From: Cladophialophora immunda
Lineage: Eukaryota > Ascomycota > Eurotiomycetes > Chaetothyriales > Herpotrichiellaceae
Length of the DNA: 64,000 nt
Direction of reading: 5' to 3'
Assembly (NCBI RefSeq): GCF_000835495.1
Contig: NW_015622543.1
Coordinates: 4,514,619 to 4,578,618, forward strand
Program-made: the position numbers and the translations under genes
Notes under the pieces: model-generated
Database searches by the model: none
What the model was told of the DNA's origin: nothing
The model's input: only the letters and a program-made list of their open reading frames with translations
Shown: positions 22,210 through 34,588 of the stretch, one piece after another
Layout of the letters: each line of letters begins with the position of its first letter
How positions within the stretch are numbered: position 1 is the stretch's first letter

Positions 22210-24832
22210 ATGGTCTCCCCGAATCCTTCTGGTGCGACTGCCGTCGAACGAGGCCAAGCACCTCCCGCACGGGCTCGGGGGAAGAGATTGAAATACACGC
22301 TCCGTGCCTGGTGAGCTTACACCTGTCTGGCGAGTCGGTCACTTAGGCTCAGACAGACGCACTGACTCGCTATGGTGATCTAGCACCGAATGCCATCGCC
22401 GGAAAGTCAGGGTACGCAAAATGTTTCTCTGATATTGTGCAAGGCCTCTCTGGCCTGACTAGGTGTATACAGTGCGGTGGCACAGAGCCGTGTTATAACT
22501 GCGTTTCTGCAACAGCCAAATGTGTATACCCCTCCGAACCTCCTCGCCCACGAGGGCGTGCCCGAAAGGAGCCGCCCAAGAAGCAACCGTCAGTATCGGG
22601 TCCTGCTGAACACTGGTACGGCGAGCAGCTTAAGTTTGGCACCTCAGACCTGACGTTGGCCCAGGATAGGTCCCCCAGTCTCTTGCGAGGCACAGCCTGC
22701 CATCCCCTCGGACACGGCCGCGCTGCTGGAGCGGATTATGCGCATAGAACGTGATGTTCAAGACCTGCGAACGATTAAATACACTAGGTACGTTGTGCTA
22801 CTATAGTGAGGCTTTGTCCTGCCATACAACCCACGATGCGTTTTTCATAAGTTAATCTGCCATCAGCCTCTCACCCTCGAGTCTTTCCGACGATCTTTCG
22901 ACTTCCACCGAGACGGAATTTGCCGAAGAAGAGACCATTGATTGTATACACTCGGGCCATCGTGCCTACAACTCATTCGCCGTCCAGATAGAGACATTGA
23001 AGAATGCCGCATCACGATCTACGCCTGCGACGGCCCGGAGAGAGGGCCTTGTTGGGACAGCATCAAACACAAGCCCGTCCATGTCTGGTCAAAGCCACCG
23101 CACACAAAGTGGTCGAAACAGCATCAAGACATTTATATCTTCGAGTACACGCCTGAAATACCTCCTGAAGCTCTTTTTCGACGAGTATCACTTCCTCTAC
23201 CCCTGCATTGATGAAGAGAGCTTCGAGGTGCAGTTACAGTGTCTTTTCGAGCACTATTCGCCGGATCAAGACTGCTTATTACTGTCCGACGGGGATCCCG
23301 AAATGTTGGTCTTTGCCGCCATGACGTGCAAGGTTCTTGCCATTGCTGAGCACATCGAAGCCGATGGTCACTCCTCGACTGACGCACATCCACCTGAGAG
23401 GATTGTTCGCGGCGAGGCGTGGAATCGAGAGAGTATAAGGCTCTTGGGTCTGTGCTCACGAACGGCGGACAAACTCATGGATACCGTGCGACTGTTCATG
23501 CTCGAAACGCTCTATATGTTGATGAAGGAGAATTTCAGAAAGGCATCCCAGGCGCTATGCAGGGCCGTGGAACTGTCGTTCTCTATGGGGCTGAATGACG
23601 AGTCTACGTGGGCTAGTTGTTCTGGCGAAGAAGCTCGATCTCGCCGCATTCTATGGTGGACGATATACTTTTTCGACCGAAGGATGGCGTACAGGCTTGG
23701 AAGGCCATATATGATTCGAGATTCCGAAGTCTCAGTTGCCGATTTCACGGCCGACATAAGAGCAATCGAAAGCGCGCGTATTCGTCTTCCAGTTGCTGGA
23801 ACAGCAACAACGTCCCTTGACGGACATTGGATTCACTATCTACAGTTCAATGTCGGATGGGGCCGTCTGTTCGCGAAAGCATGGGATTCCCTTTACAGTC
23901 TGGCCAGTCCCAGGGCTGGGAGTATTGAAGAAATCGAGATCATGGAGGCCTTGTTATCAAAACTCAAGAGAACTCTACCGCCAGAGATGAAATGGAAGGA
24001 TCCCATCGGCTCAAGCGGCACGGAAACTGATGTTCCCGATCGAATGGTTCGCATGAGGCTCGTGATTTACACGGTGAGTATCCAATACCACTTTCCACCC
24101 CCATTCAATCAACTCTCTTTCTACCAAAACGGCGACTTCCTGTCCAATAACCCGGCTAACAAGACCAAGAGGGCGAATCTCTTACAGATGTTGATACGGA
24201 ACAATCTCCACATACGAGGTTGCGAACAAGACTGCGAACTGGATGCTTTCGGTAGCGATCGGAGGTACACAATACAAGTTTGTCACAAGCTTGCCGCGTC
24301 CACCGTGCAGGCAGTTGTGTCATACGTACGAACGCGGCGCCGTGAACGTTCATTTGGCACATATGCAACGATGTGTATCATTGAATCACTCTATTACATG
24401 CTGTCTCTGCCCTCGACCGATGACAGTATTGGGGCTTTTGATTTTGAGGCAACGAAGACCTTGTCACTGAGCCAAGCATGGGAATGTTTAAATGACCTGA
24501 GTCGTCGCCGACTGACGATTGCAACGAATGCATTGAAGGTCTTGAAAGGAATTATCGAGAGTCGATGCAGTTCTCAGCTCTCCTTACCGGAAGAGCCATC
24601 CACGGCTTCTCTGAATATGCAGAATCGTCGCTTGTCCATTGATCAGGCATTCATCAACGATGAAACATCGGAGCATGGAGACCAGGATCAGGTCACGGAA
24701 TTTCATGGCATCGACTTCGCAATGGACCCTGACTTTATGCTGCCGGTGCTGCCGGGCCCAGAATTCGATGGAGAATCGCTGATGGGGACTGACATGGGAA
24801 TGTGGGATACTGAGCACATGAGATATACTTGA
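22210..24832 (+). CDS. Zn2Cys6 fungal transcription factor (regulator 3)
   Basis: Start at the ATG at 22210 (MVSPNPSGATAVERG). Three short exons build the zinc cluster: a first exon ending near 22313, a micro-exon of about 28 bases (from 22382), and an exon from about 22472. They give CTECHRRKVRC then GGTEPCYNCVSATAKC, a perfect CX2CX6CX5CX2CX6C. A coiled-coil piece TAALLERIMRIERDVQDLR follows. The large exon holds the fungal-specific domain (YHFLYPCIDEESF, RRILWWTIYFFDRRMAYRLG). A 96-base in-frame intron with GTGAGT at 24073 and AAG near 24168 interrupts it. The C-terminus is methionine- and acid-rich. About 740 residues. Convergent with the thioesterase (about 100 bases). No break seen. Confidence 0.87.
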
Positions 24833-24933
24833 AGAGGCATCATTTTAATGCATATTCTTTCTTCCAGACTGTACAAACCTCTGGCAATCCAATACCAGCG
24901 TCCACTTCCGTATCCCCATCCCCGATCCTAAAA

Positions 24934-26020
24934 TCACAGTTTGGAGCCAGGAGCGCGAGGTTTCAGCCGCACATTGATTTTATTATGGTCGACCACATCG
25001 TAGACGATTTTCCCATCCTCGGACACAATCTCGCCTCGCACAAGCACCGCAGTCTGACCGATAGAAGCGACCTTACATCGGATTTTCACAGTAGTGTCTG
25101 TTCATTGAGTCTCCTACGTTAGCAGCGATTCATGGAACGTCTTCCACGGAAAAATGGGGGATGGATGGTGTAGCTCACGTCCAGGAGGTGCGCGGAGACA
25201 AGTGAGAGAAAGCGTCCGCGTCACGCCGCCAACCCATCTGCGACTTGTCAGCAACGTGTACTGTATACTGTACGACAAACTCCTGTCGTGAGTCGGGCGG
25301 GAGGGGACGTAGTGTACTTACTCCCAATACCCAGGCGCAGAGTGCGGCGCTATCGTCAACGACGTGCATTGGTCTATCTGCGTCAGTGGAATGCGAGGTA
25401 ATAGGTGTCCGCAATGCCAAAAAGAGAAGGCAAAGACGAAGAGGAAGACGAAAAAAAGAAAAATAGAATGCGTACCAAGAATGAGCGTAGCTGCTCCTCC
25501 ATGCAACGACCCTGGTACCGAATAACGAAAATCAGCCCCGCCGCATATAAATCAAATCGAATCAAGCCTCGCTGTCACACGCAGCAGCAGCAAAGTAAAG
25601 GTAATCGTTGCATCTCACCGCCAACATGCAGAAACTCGGGGCCTAGGAACAAGCTGAACACCACGGTCCCGTCGGCCTCGACATCTTCAACGCGCAGATT
25701 ATCCATGATTGCCTTTTCGAAGCCCTGTTTTGCAAAGAGAGATTAGGTTAGGACGATTCTTTGATGTTTGAACACAAGGAGCAGAATATGTGCAGTACAT
25801 GGAAATTGCGCTCTTTCATGCGCTGATGATATCTGCAGACCAGTAACCACGTTAGCTTCAGCTTCGGCTTCAATGTACCTGTGCGTGGGAGGAATCAAGG
25901 TGCTTGCAAGTGTCGCGTCTGGTCTGGTGTCGTAGGTAAAGAACATTAAAGAACATACAATTGCATCAAAGCTACGATGGCGTCTTTGGCTGCTTGTCCT
26001 GTCTTGACTGCCCGGGCCAT
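24934..26020 (-). CDS. Hotdog-fold acyl-CoA thioesterase (PaaI/4HBT type), peroxisomal
   Basis: Hydrolyses an acyl- or aryl-CoA. The gene is cut into about seven small exons, starting MARAVKTGQAAKD at 26020. Recognisable pieces in order: AIMDNLRVEDVEADGTVVFS, the catalytic-helix entry SLHGGAATLILDQCTSL, GWVGGVTRTLSLTCLRAP, and a last exon with TTVKIRCKVASIGQTAVLVR. The protein ends PGSKL, a canonical PTS1 peroxisomal signal. The LHGG segment marks the hotdog thioesterase helix. The exact join of the second and third exons (around 25750-25870) was not resolved by eye. In context it could release free acid from the CoA pathway whose ligase lies at 29774. Confidence 0.82.
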
Positions 26021-26988
26021 GTTGGAACTTGGCGACGAGTATTATTTAGGTGCTCCAGGTAGGTGCCTCAGCGAAGGTCGTTGACAGAATGCGGAATACT
26101 GTTCGTTGACTGAATACGGTTTGTTTCGTTGGAGGAAATGGCGTTCGCTGGGGCAAGAGGGCGTGGTTTTTTGGATGGGAAATCGGCAGACCAGGATAGC
26201 TATATTCGAGCAACGATGTTGGATGGTAGCCCCGTCGGGCACAATATCAGATACCTAGCGATACCTGTAGCTGTGGAAGGCGATACCAGCCCTCACATGG
26301 GAACTTAGCTGTGGTCGAAGGGAATACGGGTGGGGTACAAGGTGCATGGTTCTTCTGGCGATGTTCCGAGGAACAAAACCCTTCCGAGCACGAGGCAAAT
26401 GGGCATTTCGCATTTCAACAATGTATGGGGTTCGGCGTTTCGGTAAACGGCTATTGGTTGGCTTTTGGTCTTGTTGATCCTGATGTCCCACAGCCGAGCT
26501 TCGTAGAGTCCGTGCTGCGTACTGACTGTATATGTCTGTCCATCGGATATGTTCTCAGCCAGGGGGGCCGAGGTACGGAGTAAAACATACATAGCCTGAC
26601 AGGAAGTTGTAACACAGGTGAAGATGTATGCTGGAACGAAGGAAGATGGCGTGGGCTGTTGATAGTCTGACAGTCTTTGGTAAGTTCTGTCCTCGAAGCA
26701 TTGCGATATGTGTTAACGAGGAGATGTATAGTATTTTGTACATGTATTCTTGAGCAACATTCTGTCTCATGGAGCATAAGGCGTCAGTAGGCTACACCAA
26801 CTTTCGCTCATTTAGTACCCTACGATTTCTCTATTTTCTTCATTTCTTTTTCGTTCCTCTTTTTGTACCCTTTTTGGATGTTTTTGTATTTCAGGGCACG
26901 GCTTAATTAATACAGACATTCTCGGAGGTGTTGCGCCGTATTGATCAGAGATCTGGACACGACCAGTGGTAGAAATGAATCAATGATC
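26021..26988. other. Intergenic, no gene seen
   Basis: About 970 bases between thioesterase and SDR genes, holding the thioesterase promoter. Small frames here have no family resemblance. It includes a TACGGAGTA copy at 26574-26582 and a T-rich stretch near 26810-26890 that would be downstream of the SDR gene. Confidence 0.4.
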
Positions 26989-28159
26989 CTACAACCAACC
27001 ACCACCAGTGACCTCAATGGTCTGTCCATCCACATAGCTCATCAACGGGCTCACAACAGCTAGGACTGCCCCGGCTGCCTCGTGGGGCGTAGCTGCCCTC
27101 TGTAGCGGGATATGAGCATATCTTTGGCCGGTTGCGCTCTTTTCGGTTGCCCCTGGAATGCCCAATGCCACGTTCGTTCCATCAGCCAAGGTGATGCTGT
27201 TGCCTTTCTCCTTCCCGGTGCTTAAGCGTGTTTGAACAGCGCCAAACGATACCCTTTTGTGTTGGCACTGTTAGTATCAACCTTTCAAGAGATATTACAC
27301 GCAGGGTGGAACTCACGTATTGGCTCGAACGCCGAATTGAGGACCCCATTCCTTCATATTCCGGTCAGCAAGCATGCATCCATAGGGACAAGGTACTAAT
27401 CACCTTGCATATTGTTTTTGTGAGACCGACGAGACCGGCTTTGGCCCATGCATAGTTCGCTTGGCCTCTGGTTTGTAGTATTAGACCTCACTGCGTTGAA
27501 GGAGATCTTCGCGGGCGATCACTTACGCAGAGCCATGTAGTCCACTTGCGCTGCTGATGTTGACAATACTTCTGGGTTCACCGTCTTTCACTCGGAAATA
27601 CGGTGCAGCCTCGCGAATGATTCTGAAGGGCGCTGTGCCGTGAATAGCCACCATTGCGTCCCATTGTTTGTCACTCGTCTGGAGGAATTTGCAATCAGTA
27701 TGGGGAACATATCAAGAATAAGGCCGTTCACCTTATGAACCACCGCATCCCATGTATAGCCCGCGTTATTTACAATGATATGAAGCTTTCCATCCCCAAA
27801 CTTGGCTGCTTGCTGCACTAACTGACGGGTTGTGTCAGCGTCAGTGATATCACCAGACACAGCCAGCGCTCTTCCTGGACTCAAGGCATTAAGCTTGTCC
27901 GCCACAGCATTCGCCTTGGCTGGTGACAGTCAGCACTGGCTTGTTCAGGACGCTCAAGGGAAGTAAAGGAGTAATAGAGTAACAGCTTACCAGCATCGAT
28001 GTCCGAGATGACTACTTTTGCTCCCTCATTGAAAAATAATTCTGCAATCGCAGCACCAATCCCTTGACCTGCGCCCGTGACAATGGCGGTTTGGCCGGTA
28101 AGGTAGCCTCGTGAGGGACCCAGGTGTCCAACAACCTGAGAGAGACGATTTTCTGCCAT
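26989..28159 (-). CDS. Short-chain dehydrogenase/reductase 1 (FabG-like)
   Basis: NAD(P)-dependent oxidoreductase of the classical SDR family. Start at the ATG at 28159 (MAENRLSQVVG); the GTG further upstream is not a start. Cofactor motif TGAGQGIG, NNAG motif in HIIVNNAGYTWD, and catalytic Ser-Tyr-Lys in NISSASGLHGSA and, after splicing, QANYAWAKAG. The C-terminal YVDGQTIEVTGGGWL is normal for the family. Five to six exons; no frameshift. A long segment before the C-terminus (TGKEKGNSITLADGTNV) is somewhat unusual. It may act as a 3-hydroxyacyl-CoA or cyclic-alcohol dehydrogenase; substrate unknown. Confidence 0.87.
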
Positions 28160-28647
28160 TGTTGCAAACACAGGTCGATGCTGGTCGATGCGATTAGGGG
28201 ACAGTTTTCTAAGAAGTAAAATGTCCTTGGATGTTTCATGTACTGTAAACCGAAAGACTTGACGGTATCAGGGGCCTGAACTGGAACCTTTCATTCCGAG
28301 GTGCGGAGCAGTGAGCACCACGGGCGTAGGCTCTCGGCCCCGAGGTTCGCTCAAGCAGCTCCTCTCTGTATTTTGAGGGAATAATTTGAAACTCCAATAC
28401 TGAATGATGGGACCTTTGCGAGAATACGTGACGGTGGAAGAGGGAACGGTGTCAGGCGCTCCCGTTTTCTGGAGGCGTGGAAAATTGAGGAAGATTGAGA
28501 CATGCGGAGTACCATAGCATGATAGACTCTCGAAGCAGTCTCAAAATACCGCCTGCATTTTCACAAGCAGGGTCATCCTTTACTTATGTAGAGTTGCTTT
28601 GCTAGATTGTAGTTTAGAGAGTGCTATGTCTCTTGCTCTTGCTGAAT
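28160..28647. other. Intergenic, no gene seen
   Basis: About 490 bases upstream of SDR 1 and downstream of the AhpD-like gene. No family motif in any frame. Contains CGGAGTACC near 28504. Confidence 0.4.
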
Positions 28648-29492
28648 TCACGCTTCAATCGCTTTATAAGACGGCCAACTACTAGAATCGATTCCCGCCC
28701 AGTCCGATACCTTCTTGCAAATATCCAGGAAAACATCTCCATCACTTGCAGACACTCCTAGCTGTCGGAGGACTTTCATATGAGTCAAACTCGGCGAGCC
28801 CCCGGCAGGTAACACGCAAGCCAGGACGACACACTCGTTCTCAACGGCCGTAAAAACACTTAGATCTCCCAAGAAGTAGCCGTAGACAATGTATCTCAAT
28901 GTCCATTCTGGAAATAAATAGTCAGCCTTAAGTCCCGATCAATTAATAGAGTCGACGAACCTAATTCGGTGTGGTGATTAAAGCGAGAAAATATCTTGGG
29001 CTCCAGATCCTGAAAAGCCTCCTTGAACCAAGCCTGTGAGCGTTGCAACGGCAGCTCGGCGTCGTTTACAATCTTGGCTCGCCGGATCTCGCCAACTTCG
29101 TCGTCTTTCTGATCTGCGGCTTGGAGGCTGTAAGACGCCGCAATTCCACGAGGCATACCGATCAATGTCCACGATTTGATGATGACTTCGCGCAGCCGGA
29201 TCGAGAGTCTCTTGCGGTATTCCTCGTCATTCTTCGCCTGTGCGAGTGCATACTGGTATAGTTCCCCGAACTTGTCACCTCGGCCAGCTGCTGCAAGTGA
29301 GGTAGCCTAAGTTATATATGTTCATGAGACTCAAAATAATAATACTCATGTCGGGCCGAAACAGGAACAGGTGAGGTGGGAGGGGCTACTTACCACGAAC
29401 AAGTACCAACTATCAGCAGGGAAAGACTGTGGTATCATCTGTTGTACTTCTTGTACAAGCTCAGGAAACGACTTTTTGCTGGAGGCCGCCAT
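28648..29492 (-). CDS. AhpD/carboxymuconolactone decarboxylase-like protein
   Basis: Three exons in the main part: 29492 to about 29393 (MAASSKKSFPELVQEVQ), a middle exon with SIRLREVIIKSWTLIGMPRGIAASYSLQ, and a last exon with YIVYGYFLGDLSVFTAVENE ending YKAIEA. The helical pattern and the IGMPRGIAA turn fit the fungal AhpD-like group, which has no firmly known activity; the classic CxxC of peroxidatic AhpD is not seen. An additional 5' exon from the ATG at 29712 (MSEQLKNIN), spliced with a GTAAGG donor to just before 29492, is possible and would add about 11 residues. Divergent from the CoA ligase at 29774, so likely co-expressed. Confidence 0.75.
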
Positions 29493-29773
29493 GTTGTCCT
29501 GCAATGGAAATATGATTGAGAGGGCTGATACGAGGTATGGAGCAGGGAAAGAAGTTTTGGCGAGAACCGCTTACAAGGTAGAGAAACGCGGAGACGGTTT
29601 TCATGGGGGATGATCCGGTCGGAAGACAGAACTGTTCATTCCGCGCAACCTCCGCGCTTATAGCCCCCGAGCACTGAAGCCTTACATTTATATTTTTCAA
29701 CTGCTCGGACATCTATTGAAGGTTGAAGAATCGTTATAATAACACCGACAGTTCCTTTTATACAGCCGGCCTG
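29493..29773. promoter_or_regulatory. Bidirectional promoter, AhpD-like gene and CoA ligase
   Basis: Only about 280 bases (or 61 if the upstream ATG at 29712 is used) separate two divergent start codons. The two genes must share regulatory DNA. Confidence 0.5.
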
Positions 29774-31719
29774 ATGGTTTTCGGCAACCCGCTCAATGTT
29801 CCCATCTCAACCCAGGATGTTGTGTCTTTCGTGCTGGGGAATCCGAAGTACGATGTCGACAAGCCAGTGAGTGACCAGCCTGTGTCACCTTGAATCCATG
29901 AATCCTAGAGAGCAATCGGGCTGATTTTACGATTCTCCTCAACCTGAGTAGATCTACATCGACTCGCTAGACCAATCGCGATGGTACTCTGTGCGAAAGG
30001 CCCGAAACAGCATCCGACGACTCGTGGCAGGTTTCCATGACTTAGGATTAAAGAAGGGTGACTGTGTGCTCATCAACTCAATGGCCGATGTAAGTGTGGC
30101 ACTTGAGAATGCTTTATGGCAATATACTGAGGGCTAGGTCGACTATTCAATTCTCTTTCTCGGAGTCATCGCCGCAAGAGGAATCGTCTGCGGGTCGAAT
30201 CCATACTACACAGAAACCGAATCGGTGCATCAGTTGAAGAGAGTCCGGCCCAGATTTATCTTCACAGAGGCCGAGTTCGTGAAGAAGATGCAATCGTGCG
30301 CGGCGAAATGTGGAATCGACCACACGAGTATTTTCATTTTCGACCACAGAAATCCCACCATCCCTGAAGGCTTTCGGTCATGGAGGCAGCTTCTGGAATG
30401 TGGAGAGAAGGATTGGGTCCAGTTCACAGATGACAAGGCTTCCCAGCGTACGGTTGCTGCCTATGTGATGAGCAGTGGTACAACCGGTCTTCCTAAAGCT
30501 GTGGTTCTATCTCACCATAACATGGTGGCTGCTGTATCTCTTGCCTATGATCGAGAGAGGAAAGATTTTGAGGTAAGCAGCGAAAGAGAGTCCAAATGCT
30601 TCTCACATCAGACTTTTACTTACAAGGCGGCATCCAGGTTCGGCGAATACTGTGTCTGCCTCAATTTGCCACGGCCGCCATTTATTCCAATCACTTCTGT
30701 CCTCTGCGTCATGGAGAAGTCTGCTTTGTGATGCGTCGATTTGACACTACGGCATTCCTGCAGAACATTTCGAAATTCAGCATCACCGAAGTCAGTGTCT
30801 TGCCTCCAATGCTGGTGCAAGTTCTTCGTAGTCCGCTTGCAACAAAAGAGACGCTGAAGAGTCTACGATATGTTCACGGTGGAGGTGCTGCCATGCCCAA
30901 AACTCTAGTGGACAGGTTGAAACTCTTGCTCCCCAGGGACACACCTTGCACTCCTATCTGGGGGCTCTCTGAGGCTTCTGGGATTGGGACATGCTTTTTT
31001 TGGCCTGAGCATGATGAGACGGCCAGTATTGGAAGGCTTTTGGTTGGGATATCTGCCAAGTAAGCACTTTGCCGAGATAGAACTTGAATGATGCTAATAC
31101 CAATGACTCAGGCTGCTTGACGAGGAAGGAAATGATGTGAGCGGTTACAACGTCAGAGGAGAGCTCTGTCTCAAAGGCCCAACAGTCATGATGGGATACC
31201 TTAACGACCCCGCGTCGACGAACTCAACAATCGACTCGGAAGGTTGGTTGAGAACAGGAGATATCTGTTATTGCGATGCGCAAACCAAGAAATGGTATAT
31301 TGTCGACCGTATCAAGGTATACAGATCCAAAGAACTTGTGACAACATTGCAGACCAGCTAACCTTTACCTGCAGGACTTGATCAAAGTCAACGCATTCCA
31401 GGTTGCACCAGCAGAACTCGAAGAAATCCTACTTCAACACCCTGGCATTGCTGATGCAGCCGTGATTGGCATCTACAACTCTGAAGCCGCAACAGAATAT
31501 CCACTGGCATACGTAGTCACACGTGACACCGCTGGAGGAACTGCCCTGACCGAAGACATGGTGAAAGAATTCGTTGCTTCGAAAGTGGTCAAATACAAGC
31601 GTCTTGAAGGTGGCGTGAAGTTTGTGGATAGTATACCAAAAGCCCCCAGCGGAAAGATCCTCAAAAACCCACTTCGGGACTTGGCGAGAAGGGAAAAGGA
31701 AGGTAGTGCCAGGCTATGA
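29774..31719 (+). CDS. Acyl/aryl-CoA ligase (4-coumarate-CoA ligase-like), peroxisomal
   Basis: ATP-dependent activation of a carboxylic acid to a CoA thioester (ANL superfamily). Six exons from MVFGNPLNVPISTQD; about 546 residues. P-loop YVMSSGTTGLPKAV. The splice from KDFE to VRRILCLPQFATAAIY (acceptor after GGCATCCAG near 30637) restores the family core. Later come VHGGGAAMPK, the adenylate-binding WGLSEASG, the hinge region GWLRTGDICY, DLIKVNAFQVAPAELEE and the catalytic lysine loop PKAPSGKILK. It ends GSARL: ARL is an accepted variant of the PTS1 signal, common in fungal and plant 4CL-like ligases. It is the likely entry into the CoA part of the pathway, with the thioesterase and MaoC hydratase downstream. 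Confidence 0.93.
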
Positions 31720-32052
31720 CAGTAACACCGACGAAAGAAGTCTATGCTGGAGTAGTGGACAGTAGACAGTGGACGGGATGGAATACGTAGCTACTTAGAT
31801 CTCTCTGAGCACCTCGGAATAAATAAATATACTCGGTTTCTCGGGGCGAATCGATCCTTCAATCGCTCTTTGGAACCTCCAAACGGCAAATCACAATGCG
31901 GAATTATGGAACCCAGCACAAGATCATCATTTCATCTGAACAGTTAAAAGAACTATCACTTGGCACATACAGTCATTAGTTCATCCCTTACCAAGCAAAC
32001 GTTATTCTCCTTCCCCTCCCCCTTTCCAATATCAGCATCCATATCTTCAACA

Positions 32053-34252
32053 ATGTCGCCGTCAGCCGTTAACGAGACCGCAGCTCAACAGGCAGTTAAA
32101 TACATCCAGGCCCTAGCGGATAAATTCCCAGAGCCTTGTGGAGCGACCGAAGCCTGGCGCGATGTCGACGATGTCGCATATGCGCTGTCTCAGGTGTCTC
32201 TGTTTACCCCGAGACCTATTAAGATCGTCGCGATAGGTGCTGGTATTGGCGGATTGGCGATTGCTCATGCGGTGGAATCTGGTAAGCTTCCCGGAGCTGA
32301 GTTGACTATTTATGAGAAGGATTCTGGGATTGGAGGGACTTGGTTTGAGAATAGATATCCGGGGTAGGTTTATCTTGTTTAATTGCGAGCATTCCATTCT
32401 TACGTTTCTCCACTTTTTTGAATGTTTGATTACTGACACTGGACAAGGTGCGCCTGTGATATTCCTGCTCATAACTATCAGGTGAGTGCCTAGAATATCA
32501 CTCGATTCCAGGAAGTTCTTTGCAATCTTCAGGGGCAATGAATTGATGCGTCACCAATGTTCCTTCGAGGCACCCGGCTCGTGTACTGACGAAAATCATA
32601 GTTTTCTTGGGCTCCTAATCCATACTGGAAAGCTTTCTATGCCGACCGGAGCGATATTTACAACTACGTCCAGGGTGTTGCTGAGCAGAACAACTTGAAC
32701 CAATACATCCAACTGTGCCACAAAGTCACCAAAGCTGAGTGGAATGAAGAGAAACAGAAATGGCAAGTCACAGTACGGAAAATGGACGGTCGCGATATCG
32801 CCGTTTCCAGCCCTGGAATCACTGAAGGAGAAATCGAGGAAACAATCAATACCGAATGTGACATTTTGATCAACGCCACTGGATTCTTCAACAACTGGAA
32901 GTGGCCTGCAATTCCGGATCGAGAAAGCTTCAAGGGCCAACTGCTTCACTCTGCTGCTTGGTCCAAAGACGCTGAGAAGAGTCTCGACGGCAAGACCGTG
33001 GCATTGATCGGAAATGGCAGCAGTGGCATTCAAATCCTACCCGCCATCATCGACCGCGTGAGTAAAATCTATGTGCACGTTCGCAGTGCGACCTGGGTCA
33101 CGACGGGCCTTGCGGAGAAATTCGCCGGACCAAACGGTAGTAACCTCGTATTCAGCGAGGAGCAAAAAAGAAAATGGGCAGAGAACCCAGAAGAGTACCT
33201 TGAATACCGCAAGGAGGTGGAGAATTCAATGAGTTCGAGGTTTCGTCTGTATATGGCTGGCTCGAAGATCCAAGAAGCAGCACGCAAGTTTTCGACAGAG
33301 TCAATGACAAATAAACTGACGGCGGGAGGGAAACCTGAGCTTGCAAAGCTTCTCTTGCCAACGTTTGAAGTCGGGTGAGTCCAGTTTACTCTTAATATCC
33401 ACGACTTCCGTCCTAATTGATGTATAGTTGCCGACGCCCAACCCCAGGAAATGGATACCTCGAAGCTCTCTGCTCCGACAAATGCGAGGTCGTTTGGGGC
33501 GAAGTCGCTGCCTTTACTCCAGATGGACTACGCACTGCCAGCGGCGCAGTGTCCAAAGTCGACGCGATCATTTGCGCCACAGGCTTCGACCTCTCCTGCG
33601 TCCCAAGATTCCCCATCATCGGGAGAAATAAAATCAATCTGCAAGATGCCTGGAGAACCAATCCAGAGTCATATCTGTCAGTGACAGCAGCAGACATGCC
33701 GAACTATTTCACCATTCTCGGCCCAGCCAGTCCCCTTGGCCACGGCAGTCTTGTCCCTTCAATCGAGTTCGTGACGTCCTACATATGCGACATTATTCGC
33801 AAACTCCAGACGCAGAATTATTCGTCCGTATGCCCTAAGGCGCACATCCCAAGAGCTTACCAGAAACAAGCGCTGGCTTGGCTTGAGCGCACTGTCTGGG
33901 CATCAGACTGTGCCAGCACGTTTAAAAACGGAACTGTCGACGGAAAGCTCGTTTCTCTACACCCTGGGTCCAGATTACATATGTTCGAGTTATTGAGTAC
34001 TCCTCGATACGAGGATTTCGATTGGACAAGTCTTAGTCCAGATGAGGATCTTGCTTTTGCGTGGCTTGGAAATGGATTCACCATTGACGAGGATGATGCG
34101 TATTATAAAGGGGGTCAAGCTGACTTGACGTGAGTTACACGCTGCTACTCCTCCGTACTCTCACTAATCGTGTTCTTCACAGGTATTTCTTGAATCCCCC
34201 TCCTGGATCGAAGAACGTATTGCCAAAGGAACAACTCAATGGCCATGCGTAG
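32053..34252 (+). CDS. Flavin monooxygenase, Baeyer-Villiger type (class B)
   Basis: Predicted to insert oxygen next to a ketone, giving an ester or lactone, with FAD and NADPH. Five exons; about 630 residues with an N-terminal extension before the first Rossmann motif VAIGAGIGGLAIAHA. Then GIGGTWFENRYPGCACDIPAHNYQ is split across introns near 32367 and 32481. The Baeyer-Villiger fingerprint region FKGQLLHSAAW (variant of FxGxxxHxxxW) precedes the NADPH-binding motif VALIGNGSSGIQILP. The C-terminal half has ICATGFD and a last small exon ending NGHA at 34252. No break seen. It is co-linear with the ligase upstream and the hydratase downstream. The esterase at 46719-47818 would be a natural partner for its product. 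Confidence 0.9.
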
Positions 34253-34588
34253 GAGTGTATTTAGACTGTGCGAGAGGAGTAAATAAGCGAATAAAGTACA
34301 GTTGTGCCCGTAATGCGACCAGAACTCTGTCTGTAGTGCTTATTGTTCAGATATTGAATGTATTCAGCCTCGGCTCCGATATCAGAAAATAAGATATCTG
34401 AGTAGCTGTGAAATACGCGGAAGAATCGGCTATTTTATTCCGCCCGAATCTAGTCCAGGACCGTTGAGGTCCTGGGGCTCAAGAGTCAAGCTGCCATATT
34501 TATATACTTCCAATGTTCCGGCCTGTCGGGACAATTCTAACTTATACTTACATTGACCATATCAATTGCCCACATTGCACAACAAACG

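Noticed and set aside
24073..24168. Reading the 96-base segment of regulator 3 as coding
   Set aside because: It is open but starts with GTGAGT and ends with a branch-like CTAAC and AAG; removing it joins conserved-looking helices, so it is treated as an intron.
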